The notes under the pieces were generated by a model. The model saw only the letters and a list, made by a program, of their open reading frames with translations, did no database searches and was not told where the DNA came from. Below are positions 1 to 6,914 of a stretch of DNA of 7,822 nt, piece by piece (the first letter of the stretch is position 1; every line of letters starts with the position of its first letter). The stretch is taken from contig JASLHQ010000091.1 in NCBI GenBank assembly GCA_030152265.1, positions 1-7,822 of the forward strand, read 5' to 3'. The DNA is from Savagea sp. GTDB lineage: Bacteria > Bacillota > Bacilli > Bacillales_A > Planococcaceae. The translations under genes were made by a program, and so were the position numbers.

Positions 1-36
1 ATTACATTAGAACAATATTTAGGATTAATTGAATAA
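1..36 (+). CDS. C-terminal tail of a rightward gene, partial
   Basis: Frame 1 is open from the first base and ends in TAA at 34-36, giving the tail ITLEQYLGLIE. The stop lies exactly at the left edge of the terminator stem, just as the stop of the convergent cardiolipin synthase gene lies at the right edge. That symmetry is the main argument that this is a real gene end. Eleven residues are too few to name a product, and nothing in them identifies a family. A chance open frame of this length is possible. Confidence 0.45.
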   Translation: MTLEQYLGLIE

Positions 37-92
37 AAAAGCTGTGTCTACAAAATGTTGTGAAAAACATTCAAGTAGACACAGCTTTTTTT
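35..92. terminator. Bidirectional intrinsic terminator between convergent genes
   Basis: A perfect 11-bp stem (GCTGTGTCTAC at 41-51 with GTAGACACAGC at 75-85) is flanked by an A-tract at 35-40 and a T-tract at 86-92. These give a U-run on either strand. A second inner stem (AATGTT at 54-59 with AACATT at 66-71) closes a hexanucleotide loop at 60-65. The element should terminate both the rightward gene ending at 36 and the leftward cls ending at 91; the cls stop codon overlaps the T-tract. Confidence 0.9.
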
Positions 93-1542
93 ATAAAATC
101 GGTGAAATGAGGCGAGAAATCGATTCTTTAATTTTAATCATATTCGTACGTTGTAAATACAGTTCATACGTCAATTCTGAACTATCGAGAATATCTTTTT
201 CAAATAGCTCAGCGAGTCGATGTGAGTCGTTTTTATCGTAAATAAAGGCGTTCACTTCAAAGTTTAACTTGAAACTCCGCATGTCAATATTCGCGGTACC
301 GACTGTTGAAACTCGATCATCGACGACGATTTGCTTCGCGTGAATAAATCCTTTTTCGTAAATGTATACGCGAGCTCCTGCTTTTAATAACTTTCCTACA
401 TTAGAATATGTCGCCCAGTAAACGAACATATGGTCAGGCTTATTCGGAATCATAATGCGCACGTCCACACCTGAAAGACAAGCGATTCGCACCGCATCGA
501 TAAAGCTTGCATCTGGAATGAAGTACGGTGTTTGAATGTAAATATAATCTCGTGCTTGGTAAATCATTTTTAAATAGCCGTCTTTAATTTGTTCCCATTC
601 AGAGTCTGGCCCACTGGAGACGATTTGCACAGCGACATCTCCTTTTTGTGGAATGACAGGGAAGTAACGATCTGCATATTGAATGTCATGCGTTTCAGAA
701 GCTTGCGTCCAGTCTAAAATAAAACGAGTTTGAAGCGGATGAACAGCACTTCCTTCGATGCGAAGATGAGTGTCGCGCCAATAGCCAAACTTTTTCGCTA
801 AACCTAAATATTCATCCCCGACGTTAAAGCCGCCGATATATCCGATGCGACCGTCGATAATGACGATTTTGCGGTGGTTTCGGTAATTGAGTCGCGGGTT
901 AATTAAAGGCAAAATAGATGGGAAGAAGACGCCGACCTCTCCACCTAAATCGAGCAGTTCTTGGAAATCTTTTTTGCGTACACCGCGTGAACCGATATCG
1001 TCATATAAAACGCGCACTTTCACGCCTTGTTTCGCTTTTCGAATTAAAACATCCACAATACGCTTGCCGAGATCATCTAAACGGAAAATGTAATATTGGA
1101 CGTGGATATGATCTTTCGCTTGTTCCATATCTTCTAAAAGCTTTTCAAACTTTTCCTTCCCATCGTCAAAAATTTCAATCGCATTATCTTGTGTTAAGAC
1201 AGCATGATTGTTGCGTAAATGCATAAAAATCATATCATCATAATATTTCGTTTCGGGATTGCGAAATTCAAAAGAGCCTTTTTCAATCGCAGCCATTTGA
1301 TAGTCAATCAGTTTTTCAATCCCAATCTTACTTTGGCCTTCCCAACGGAATAAATGCTTTTTACGCAATCGACGCCCGAGTAATAAATAAATGACGAACC
1401 CTAAAATAGGGATAAAAAATAACACGAGTAACCAAGCCCATGTCGCAGCAGGGTCTCGTCGTTCTAAAAAAATGAGTGCAATCGCTAAAAAGATGTTAAT
1501 AATTAAAACACTTGCGACGGTCAAACTAATTAAGCTAGTCAT
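91..1542 (-). CDS. cls: Cardiolipin synthase (phospholipase D superfamily)
   Basis: This 483-residue membrane enzyme is predicted to condense two phosphatidylglycerol molecules into cardiolipin and glycerol at the cytoplasmic membrane. Two N-terminal hydrophobic segments (about residues 5-25 and 33-56) are followed by a basic stretch (GRRLRKK). Two phospholipase D HKD motifs follow: H223-x-K225-x4-D230 with a GG close behind, and H401-x-K403-x4-D408. Each supplies half of the active site. Length and architecture match bacterial ClsA/Cls enzymes of about 480 residues. The ATG at 1540-1542 is preceded by AAAGGAGG (1555-1562) with a rather long 12-nt spacing; an upstream ATG in another frame stops after four codons, which supports this start. 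The gene appears monocistronic, with its own likely promoter and the convergent terminator at 35-92. Bacillales often carry several cls paralogues, so which one this is cannot be decided. Confidence 0.95.
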   Translation of the reverse strand: MTSLISLTVASVLIINIFLAIALIFLERRDPAATWAWLLVLFFIPILGFVIYLLLGRRLRKKHLFRWEGQSKIGIEKLIDYQMAAIEKGSFEFRNPETKYYDDMIFMHLRNNHAVLTQDNAIEIFDDGKEKFEKLLEDMEQAKDHIHVQYYIFRLDDLGKRIVDVLIRKAKQGVKVRVLYDDIGSRGVRKKDFQELLDLGGEVGVFFPSILPLINPRLNYRNHRKIVIIDGRIGYIGGFNVGDEYLGLAKKFGYWRDTHLRIEGSAVHPLQTRFILDWTQASETHDIQYADRYFPVIPQKGDVAVQIVSSGPDSEWEQIKDGYLKMIYQARDYIYIQTPYFIPDASFIDAVRIACLSGVDVRIMIPNKPDHMFVYWATYSNVGKLLKAGARVYIYEKGFIHAKQIVVDDRVSTVGTANIDMRSFKLNFEVNAFIYDKNDSHRLAELFEKDILDSSELTYELYLQRTNMIKIKESISRLISPIL

Positions 1543-1584
1543 TTGAATGCCATTCCTCCTTTAAAACTTCATTCCCTTCTTCTT

Positions 1585-1590
1585 AGTATA
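1585..1590 (-). promoter_or_regulatory. Possible -10 element of the cls promoter
   Basis: On the minus strand TATACT matches five of six -10 consensus bases and lies between the MFS terminator and the cls ribosome binding site, where a promoter is expected. No good TTGACA-like hexamer is found 16-18 nt upstream; the region there is T-rich. The call rests on the -10 and on position alone. Confidence 0.35.
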
Positions 1591-1631
1591 GCGAAATTCA
1601 TGGAAAAAAGTAGTTTTTACTGAATGAAACG

Positions 1632-1662
1632 AAAGAAACCATCCGAAAAGGACGGTTTCTTT
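1632..1662 (-). terminator. Intrinsic terminator of the MFS transporter gene
   Basis: Arms at 1632-1644 and 1650-1662 form a 13-bp stem around a 5-nt loop. The single non-Watson-Crick position is G-U in the leftward transcript but A-C in the rightward one, so the structure favours the minus strand. It begins 13 nt after the MFS stop codon and is followed by a U-rich but interrupted tract. Confidence 0.85.
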
Positions 1663-1675
1663 GCTTATGTCATTA

Positions 1676-2842
1676 CTATTTCGCTATTTCTTTTAATGAA
1701 TGAGAAGAGCGGTTGAACAAGATGAGTAAGAGAAGGGATAGTATCGCAATCGTTGCGGAAATGTAATAAATTTGTCCCTCTAATTTTGTGAATAAGAAGA
1801 CGAATAGTAACGGTCCGAAAATACGTCCCATATTATCCATCGAATACGCCATACCTGCTGCTGTACCGTAGCGTCCACCAGACTCTTTAGAAGTGAGAGA
1901 GACGAGCACAGTACGTCCGAGCGCGTTACCTGCAGTGAACACACTTAATGCAAAACCTGCGAAGAATAAGCTGTTCGTAAATGGAATGAGCAACAGCCCG
2001 ATCGCTGTAATAATTTGAGCGCCAAAAATCCATTTCGTTTCGGTTCCGTTTTTCACGCGACGTACGACGCCACCTTGAATGAACGCATCGACGAAGCCAC
2101 TTGCCATAAATAAGTAACCGACTTGTTTCGGTGTAATGTCGATTTTAGACATTTGGAATAATTGGAATGTCGCTTCGATTCCAGCGAGTAAAAATGTGAT
2201 GAAGAAAGAGAGTAAAAATAAATAACGAATGCGGTATTTCCAAAGCTTGCTTGCACCTTCTGGAACGATGGCACGTTTCGTTGCGTCTCCACGTCGTGCT
2301 GGTTCTTTTAAGACGATCGAAGCGTATACGAATAAAACGAGTGTCAAAATTCCTGATGCGATAAACGGAAGTTGGAAGCTGTAATCGCCGAGTACGCCAC
2401 CGATTGCAGGCCCGAAGATGAACCCGAGTCCGATCGACATACCGAGCAAGCCCATATATTTATTTCGGTTTTCTTCATCCGTTAAATCCGCTACAAATCC
2501 TGTAACAGCTGTGTAGAGCGCTCCAGAGAACACACCGCCGACGATACGCGAAACGTAAAGCAATGTTAAATTATCCATGAAGAGTGCGAATAAAAAGAAG
2601 CTCGCACTAAATCCGACGAGTCCGGTTAAAATAAGTTTTTTACGTCCTGTATTATCGGACAACTTTCCCCATAATGGCGCAGTGAAGAAGGAAGCGAGTG
2701 CGTAAATCGTCAACAAGCCTCCGACATGTACTTCAGAATAATTTTCCGCAACGACGACTTCAGGTAAAATCGGAATAATAATTCCGAAGCCGAGATACAC
2801 GAAAAATTGAACAGACATAAGAAGTAAAATTGATTTTTTCAT
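1676..2842 (-). CDS. MFS transporter, DHA1-type drug:H+ antiporter-like
   Basis: This is an integral membrane protein of 388 residues with about 12 transmembrane segments and a short central cytoplasmic loop (about residues 178-208). Family motifs are clear: motif A, GKLSDNTGRKKL (59-70), in the loop after helix 2; a motif B-like RIVGGVFSGAL (99-109); and motif C, G-L-G-F-I-F-G-P-A-I-G-G (about 138-149), the antiporter signature of drug-efflux members. Proton-coupled export of a drug or metabolite is therefore likely, but the substrate cannot be read from sequence. It resembles the NorA/Bmr/TetA-like group in size and motifs. The longest frame begins at a GTG (2858-2860) with no ribosome binding site. 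I chose the ATG at 2840-2842, which has AGGAG (2848-2852) at 5-nt spacing and gives a normal N-terminus, MKKSILLLMS. No regulator gene is adjacent. Confidence 0.88.
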   Translation of the reverse strand: MKKSILLLMSVQFFVYLGFGIIIPILPEVVVAENYSEVHVGGLLTIYALASFFTAPLWGKLSDNTGRKKLILTGLVGFSASFFLFALFMDNLTLLYVSRIVGGVFSGALYTAVTGFVADLTDEENRNKYMGLLGMSIGLGFIFGPAIGGVLGDYSFQLPFIASGILTLVLFVYASIVLKEPARRGDATKRAIVPEGASKLWKYRIRYLFLLSFFITFLLAGIEATFQLFQMSKIDITPKQVGYLFMASGFVDAFIQGGVVRRVKNGTETKWIFGAQIITAIGLLLIPFTNSLFFAGFALSVFTAGNALGRTVLVSLTSKESGGRYGTAAGMAYSMDNMGRIFGPLLFVFLFTKLEGQIYYISATIAILSLLLLILFNRSSHSLKEIAK

Positions 2843-2847
2843 ATAAT

Positions 2848-2852
2848 CTCCT
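2848..2852 (-). promoter_or_regulatory. Ribosome binding site that decides the MFS start
   Basis: AGGAG on the minus strand lies 5 nt before the ATG at 2840-2842 and inside the coding part of the longer GTG-initiated reading. It supports the shorter 388-residue protein. Confidence 0.8.
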
Positions 2853-2910
2853 ACTTTCACTCAAAATAAATCAATAGAAAATGAATACCCTATTTGTACT
2901 AAACATACTC

Positions 2911-2926
2911 TCACTACATGAAGTGA
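2911..2926. promoter_or_regulatory. Near-palindrome upstream of the MFS gene, possible operator
   Basis: The 16-nt segment TCACTACATGAAGTGA is self-complementary except for one symmetrical pair of mismatches flanking the CATG core. It lies about 70 bp upstream of the MFS start, between that gene and the NSS terminator, where a repressor site for an efflux gene would be expected. I find no convincing sigma-A promoter alongside it, so the role is a guess. Confidence 0.3.
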
Positions 2927-2935
2927 AAATAACAA

Positions 2936-2980
2936 AAAATGACATACAGACGGAAGAACTTCCATCCTGTATGTCATTTT
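2936..2980 (-). terminator. Intrinsic terminator of the NSS transporter gene
   Basis: Outer arms AAAATGACATACAG (2936-2949) and CTGTATGTCATTTT (2967-2980) are perfectly complementary over 14 bp. An inner GGAA/TTCC stem caps a tetraloop. On the minus strand the stem ends in a run of U (complement of the A-tract 2934-2939). It begins 17 nt past the NSS stop. The reverse orientation also has a short T-run, but no rightward gene is present. Confidence 0.9.
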
Positions 2981-2997
2981 ATCAAACATTCCTTGAA

Positions 2998-4326
2998 TTA
3001 AAAGAAAATTCCGGCGATAAAAATGATAAGTATCGCAATCGGTGCTAAAAAGCGAACAGAAACGATCCACATCGTATAGAAGAATGGTTTCGTCTGCAGT
3101 TCTGTTTTTGATTCGTTCGTCGTGTAGTAATAGCCGACGAATAAAGAAATGAGTAACGCGCCGATCGGCATTCCGATATTGTTCGTTAAAAATTCCATAA
3201 ACCCAAAAATCGATTGAGAACCGATTCGAATATGAGAAAGAACACCTTCCGATAAGGCGCTCGGAATTCCGATCATAAAGATGAACAGTCCGAGTAACCA
3301 TGTGACGCGCACACGACGTTTAGGACGGTCTTTCACGACGACAGATACGACCATTTCAAGCAATGACATCGCAGACGTTAATGTCGCGAACAATAATAAA
3401 ATAAAGAAAATAATTAAAAAGAAATTGCCGAATGGGATCTGTTCGAATACTGCTGGCAAAATGACGAAGACGAGTCCAGGTCCTTCATCTGTTTTAAATC
3501 CTAAAGCGAATACTGCGGGGAAGATGACGAGTCCAGCCAATATGGAAATGAAGACGTTCATTAAAGCGACGTTCACGCCAGTTCCTGCAATATTTTCATT
3601 TTTCCCTAAATAAGAAGCGTACGTAATCATGATTGAAATTCCGACACTTAAAGTGAAAAAGGCTTGTCCTAATGCAAGTAAGACTGTTTCTCCAGTAATT
3701 TTTGAAAAATCAGGGACGAACATGAAGCGGACACCTTCCATCGCTCCAGGCAATGTTAAAGAACGAATCGCTAAAATGACGAAGAAAATGAAAAGAGCAG
3801 GCATAATAATTTTACTCGCTTTTTCAATACCGCTTTTAATTCCTGCTTGTACGATGAAAATCGTAATGAGGAAAAATGCACCTTGTGCGATAATCATTTC
3901 CCAAGGGTTTTGAATGATCGATTGAAACAATGTGTCGTATGAAGTACTTTCTGTTGATTTTAGTTGAAACAGTAAAGCTCGAACTAAATAGCTTAAAATC
4001 CACCCGCCAACGACACTGTAGAAAGATAAGATGAGCGCGGATGTAATCGTCCCTAAATAACCGACGAGGTACCAAGGAGTACTAGGTGCTTGTCGTTTAA
4101 ATGATGTAATCGCATCGGCTTGTCCACGACGGCCAATCATAAATTCTGCGATTAAGACAGGTAAGCTAATGAGGAGCATACAAAGAATGAATAAAATAAT
4201 AAAAGCACTGCCTCCATTGCTGCCTGCCATGTAAGGAAACTTCCAAATGGCACCGAGTCCGACTGCACTACCTGCTGCAGCGAGCATAAATCCGAGCTTA
4301 TTGGAAAAGTGTTCACGTTGTGCCAA
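2998..4326 (-). CDS. Sodium:neurotransmitter symporter (NSS/SNF) family amino acid transporter
   Basis: This is a 442-residue LeuT-fold membrane protein, probably an Na+-driven uptake system for an amino acid or related compound. Helix 1 carries the unwound signature GSAVGLGAIWKFPY (19-32) followed by NGG (37-39); helix 6 has GQAFFTLSVG (220-229). The Na2-site residues of helix 8 are conserved (A314, T317, S318, matching LeuT A351, T354, S355), as is Y103, matching the LeuT substrate-site Y108. I count about 11 transmembrane segments, as in the bacterial MhsT/TnaT branch. Alanine 26 replaces the LeuT Na1 ligand N27, and S261 replaces E290. The start is TTG (4324-4326) with AAAGGAG at 7-nt spacing. 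The gene has its own promoter and terminator, so it is probably monocistronic. The YocR/YhdH-like Firmicute group is the closest I recognise; the substrate is unknown. Confidence 0.9.
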   Translation of the reverse strand: MAQREHFSNKLGFMLAAAGSAVGLGAIWKFPYMAGSNGGSAFIILFILCMLLISLPVLIAEFMIGRRGQADAITSFKRQAPSTPWYLVGYLGTITSALILSFYSVVGGWILSYLVRALLFQLKSTESTSYDTLFQSIIQNPWEMIIAQGAFFLITIFIVQAGIKSGIEKASKIIMPALFIFFVILAIRSLTLPGAMEGVRFMFVPDFSKITGETVLLALGQAFFTLSVGISIMITYASYLGKNENIAGTGVNVALMNVFISILAGLVIFPAVFALGFKTDEGPGLVFVILPAVFEQIPFGNFFLIIFFILLLFATLTSAMSLLEMVVSVVVKDRPKRRVRVTWLLGLFIFMIGIPSALSEGVLSHIRIGSQSIFGFMEFLTNNIGMPIGALLISLFVGYYYTTNESKTELQTKPFFYTMWIVSVRFLAPIAILIIFIAGIFF

Positions 4327-4333
4327 AAGAATT

Positions 4334-4340
4334 CTCCTTT
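4334..4340 (-). promoter_or_regulatory. Ribosome binding site for a TTG start (NSS gene)
   Basis: AAAGGAG on the minus strand is 7 nt from the TTG at 4324-4326. No in-frame ATG or GTG with a ribosome binding site lies nearby, and the NSS N-terminal motif begins where expected for this start, so TTG is the initiation codon. Confidence 0.85.
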
Positions 4341-4350
4341 CAAATTTGAA
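4339..4350. repeat. 12-bp palindrome in the NSS leader
   Basis: TTCAAATTTGAA is a perfect palindrome between the NSS promoter and its ribosome binding site, touching the latter. It could be a repressor site or chance in an AT-rich leader; I cannot assign a regulator. Confidence 0.3.
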
Positions 4351-4370
4351 TAAATTTTGACGCGTTGAAT

Positions 4371-4379
4371 ATTATAACA
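4371..4379 (-). promoter_or_regulatory. Extended -10 promoter of the NSS gene
   Basis: The minus strand reads TGTTATAAT, a perfect -10 hexamer (4371-4376) with the TGn extension that lets sigma-A promoters work with a weak -35. The best-placed -35 (GTACTT, 4394-4399, 17-nt spacer) is poor. The predicted transcript start leaves a leader of roughly 40 nt before the TTG start. Confidence 0.65.
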
Positions 4380-4436
4380 AAATTGAAACGGAAAAGTACG
4401 AAAATTTCGGAAAGTGTAAAAATGTATAAAGATGCA

Positions 4437-4469
4437 AAACAGCATGCGATTGTTTCACGCATGCTGTTT
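4437..4469 (-). terminator. Intrinsic terminator of the csoR-copZ-copA operon
   Basis: Perfect 12-bp arms AAACAGCATGCG (4437-4448) and CGCATGCTGTTT (4458-4469) surround a 9-nt loop. The structure starts 27 nt past the copA stop and upstream of the NSS promoter. The U-run on the minus strand is short (four bases), so read-through into the NSS gene is possible but probably limited. Confidence 0.8.
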
Positions 4470-4495
4470 CTTTACATATAAAGTTATGCACATGT

Positions 4496-6865
4496 TCACA
4501 ACTTAATTTTTTGGAGTCGTAAAGCGTTCAATACGACGGATACTGAACTGAATGCCATCGCAGCACCAGCGACCCAAGGAGCGAGTAAGCCCATCGCGGC
4601 GATTGGAATGCCGAGCGAGTTGTAAGCGAGTGCCCAAAATAAGTTTTGTTTAATATTGCGCACACTTGCTGCGCTCATGCGGAATGTTTTCGGAACGAGT
4701 GAAATATTTCCTTGCATTAACGTAATGTCCGCCGCTTCAATGGCGATGTCTGTTCCTGTTCCCATCGCGATCCCGATGGAAGCACGAGCGAGCGCCGGGG
4801 CGTCATTAATGCCATCTCCGACCATTGCGACGCGCAGTCCACTCGATTCTAATAAGTCGATCGTTTCTGCTTTATTTGTCGGAAGAACGTCGGCGATTAC
4901 TTCTTTAATGCCGACTTTTTTAGCGATTGCTTGAGCGGTCATTTCATTATCTCCAGTGAGCATCATCGTTGAATAACCCGCTTCATGCAACTGTTGAATC
5001 GCTTCGACAGCCCCTTCTTTAATCGGATCTGCAACAGTGAGGAAACCACAATATTTCCCGTCTACGGCGATATACATGACGGTTTCCCCTTCTGTTCGAT
5101 ACTTATCCACTGTGGATAAGTCGTTAGGCAATACGACATGATGTTCATCCATTAATGTTTTATTTCCGATGTGAATAATTTCTTCATCGACAATGGCGGA
5201 AACACCTTTCCCCATAATCGTTTGGAATTGCTCGATCGGAACGAACGGAATGTTTTGTTCTTCTCCGTAACGCACGATAGCGGTCGCTAAAGGATGCTCA
5301 GATTCTCGTTCAATGGAGACGATAGCGGAAAGAAGTTTCGCTTGAGCGCGGGTCGTCTCGAAATGCGTAACTGTTGGGCGACCTTCTGTAATCGTTCCCG
5401 TTTTATCAAAGACGATTGTATCAACGTCTTTCGCACGTTCCATCGCTTCAGCTGTTTTAAACAAAATGCCGTACTCCGCGGCGCGTCCAGAACCTGCCAT
5501 AATGGAAGTCGGGGTCGCGAGTCCGAGTGCACAAGGGCAAGCGATGACGAGAACGGCAATCGTACTTTTTAACGCTGTGGCAAAATCGCCAGGACTGACT
5601 ATGATATACCAAATGACGAATGTAAGCAATGCAATTCCGACGACAATCGGGACAAAAACATTTGAAATTTGATCCGCTAAACGTTGGATTGGCGCTTTCG
5701 AGCCTTGTGCTTCTTCGACGATTTTAATAATTTGAGAAAGCATCGTATCTTTGCCGACTTTGTTCGCACGTATGCGAATTGGGTTTCCCGTATTAATCGT
5801 CGCGGTGAATGTTTCTGCGCCACTAGACTTATGCACAGGCATACTTTCTCCCGTCAACATCGATTCATCGATCGTCGTTTCTCCTTCGACGATGACTCCG
5901 TCGACAGGAATTGCTTCTCCTGCACGAATGAGTAAAATATCATCGAGTCCGACCTCTTGGATCGGCACTTCGATATGTTCGCCGTCCCGAATGAGTGTCG
6001 CAGTTGTCGGTTGCATTTGAATGAGTGAACGAATCGCATCTGATGAACGACCTTTCGCTTTCGCTTCAAAATATTTCCCGAGTAAAATGAGCGTAATTAA
6101 CATCGCGCTCGTTTCGAAGTATAGTCCGTGATGTGGATCTTGAAATACGAGATATACGGAATAAAAATAAGCAGCGGACGTACCGAGTGCGACGAGCACA
6201 TCCATGTTGGCACTTTTATTTTTTAGTGAATAGTACGCACCTTTATAAAAATTCGCTCCGATAATAAATTGAACGGGTGTCGCGAGCGCCCATTGGACAT
6301 ACGGGTTTAATAAAATAGCTGGTACGTAGATGAATGAAGTGAAAGAAAAGTGGCTAAACATCGTCCACAATAAAGGGAACGTTAAAACGATAGACAATAG
6401 CAGTTGTCGTTTCTTCTTCTCTGTTTCACCATCTTTTTCACGAGGAGCACTCGTTTCTTTCGATACAGCATCAAACCCGATATTGCGAATTTTTTCTGTA
6501 ATATCCTCGATTGAAATTTCTTCGGGATTGTAGCGGATTGTTCCGGTTTCGAGCGCTAAGTTCACGGCGGCAGATTCGATGCGAGGGTCTCGATTTAATA
6601 CGCGCTCGATTCGTCCCGAACAAGCTGCACACGTCATGCCGATAATATCTAATTGTGCTTCTTCTAAAATGATGTCATAGCCGAGAGATTGAATTTTTTG
6701 TTCGATATCTTCGAATGACACTTTTTTCGGGTCGTACTCGACATGTGCTTTTTCTGTCGCAAAATTGACGGTCGCTTTCACATCAGTTAAGTCATTTAAT
6801 CCTTTTTCGACACGGTTCGAACAGGCAGCGCACGTCATCCCTTTCACTTGAAATTGTTGAATCAT
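4496..6865 (-). CDS. copA: Copper(I)-exporting P1B-type ATPase
   Basis: This 789-residue inner-membrane pump exports Cu(I) from the cytoplasm at the cost of ATP. Two N-terminal heavy-metal-associated domains carry metal-binding CxxC motifs (C12/C15 and C79/C82). After a charged linker come the transmembrane helices and ATPase signatures: TGES (338-341) in the actuator domain; the intramembrane CPC (443-445); DKTGT with phosphorylated D487; the SEHPLA nucleotide-site motif (H524-P525); TGDN (637-640); and GDGIND (683-688). The late-helix signatures Y748-N749 and M770-x-x-S773-S774 are those of the P1B-1 Cu(I)/Ag(I) class, which makes copper rather than zinc or cadmium the likely substrate. Length is normal for Bacillales CopA. 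The ATG (6863-6865) follows AGGAAGTG. The gene lies 73 nt after copZ, separated by a hairpin and a CsoR-like box. It ends in TGA. Confidence 0.97.
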   Translation of the reverse strand: MIQQFQVKGMTCAACSNRVEKGLNDLTDVKATVNFATEKAHVEYDPKKVSFEDIEQKIQSLGYDIILEEAQLDIIGMTCAACSGRIERVLNRDPRIESAAVNLALETGTIRYNPEEISIEDITEKIRNIGFDAVSKETSAPREKDGETEKKKRQLLLSIVLTFPLLWTMFSHFSFTSFIYVPAILLNPYVQWALATPVQFIIGANFYKGAYYSLKNKSANMDVLVALGTSAAYFYSVYLVFQDPHHGLYFETSAMLITLILLGKYFEAKAKGRSSDAIRSLIQMQPTTATLIRDGEHIEVPIQEVGLDDILLIRAGEAIPVDGVIVEGETTIDESMLTGESMPVHKSSGAETFTATINTGNPIRIRANKVGKDTMLSQIIKIVEEAQGSKAPIQRLADQISNVFVPIVVGIALLTFVIWYIIVSPGDFATALKSTIAVLVIACPCALGLATPTSIMAGSGRAAEYGILFKTAEAMERAKDVDTIVFDKTGTITEGRPTVTHFETTRAQAKLLSAIVSIERESEHPLATAIVRYGEEQNIPFVPIEQFQTIMGKGVSAIVDEEIIHIGNKTLMDEHHVVLPNDLSTVDKYRTEGETVMYIAVDGKYCGFLTVADPIKEGAVEAIQQLHEAGYSTMMLTGDNEMTAQAIAKKVGIKEVIADVLPTNKAETIDLLESSGLRVAMVGDGINDAPALARASIGIAMGTGTDIAIEAADITLMQGNISLVPKTFRMSAASVRNIKQNLFWALAYNSLGIPIAAMGLLAPWVAGAAMAFSSVSVVLNALRLQKIKL
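5101..5121. repeat. Perfect inverted repeat made of two DnaA-box-like sequences, inside copA
   Basis: Arms ACTTATCCAC (5101-5110) and GTGGATAAGT (5112-5121) are perfectly complementary around one base. The minus strand of 5111-5119 is TTATCCACA, the exact consensus DnaA box; the facing copy (5103-5111) is TTATCCACT, one mismatch away. The segment encodes copA residues of about D582 to R590 in the nucleotide-binding region. The repeat is a plain observation; DnaA binding is inferred. Confidence 0.6.
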
Positions 6866-6880
6866 TGTATCACTTCCTAT

Positions 6881-6897
6881 GTACCCTTAGGGGGTAT
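6881..6897. promoter_or_regulatory. CsoR-type operator box between copZ and copA
   Basis: TACCC (6882-6886) and GGGTA (6892-6896) are inverted around 5 nt. This is the same TACCC-N5-GGGTA layout as the box in the csoR promoter, and in copA-sense orientation both are followed by CAT. It fits the G/C-run pseudo-palindromes bound by CsoR proteins. Here it lies a few bases upstream of the copA ribosome binding site. Where the upstream copy has its -10, this one has the Shine-Dalgarno sequence, and I find no credible promoter around it. It may be a roadblock site, a relic, or an RNA hairpin near the ribosome binding site. Confidence 0.6.
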
Positions 6898-6914
6898 ATT
6901 TTTGTGAGAAAGAA

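Noticed and set aside
887..1226. Two overlapping rightward open frames inside the cls gene
   Set aside because: They lie antisense to a clear cardiolipin synthase with both HKD motifs, have no ribosome binding site, and read as shadows of its codon pattern.
2843..2860. Longer MFS protein from the GTG at 2858-2860
   Set aside because: No Shine-Dalgarno precedes the GTG, while the ATG at 2840-2842 has AGGAG at 5 nt, and that sequence lies within the extra codons.
2861..3301. A 146-codon leftward frame between the MFS and NSS genes
   Set aside because: Most of it overlaps the NSS gene in another frame, it crosses the NSS terminator hairpin, and its composition is not protein-like.
6881..6910. 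A dedicated copA promoter around the second CsoR-like box
   Set aside because: TACATA with CACAAA at 17 nt is the best pair, but both hexamers are weak, and transcription would begin within or after the ribosome binding site.
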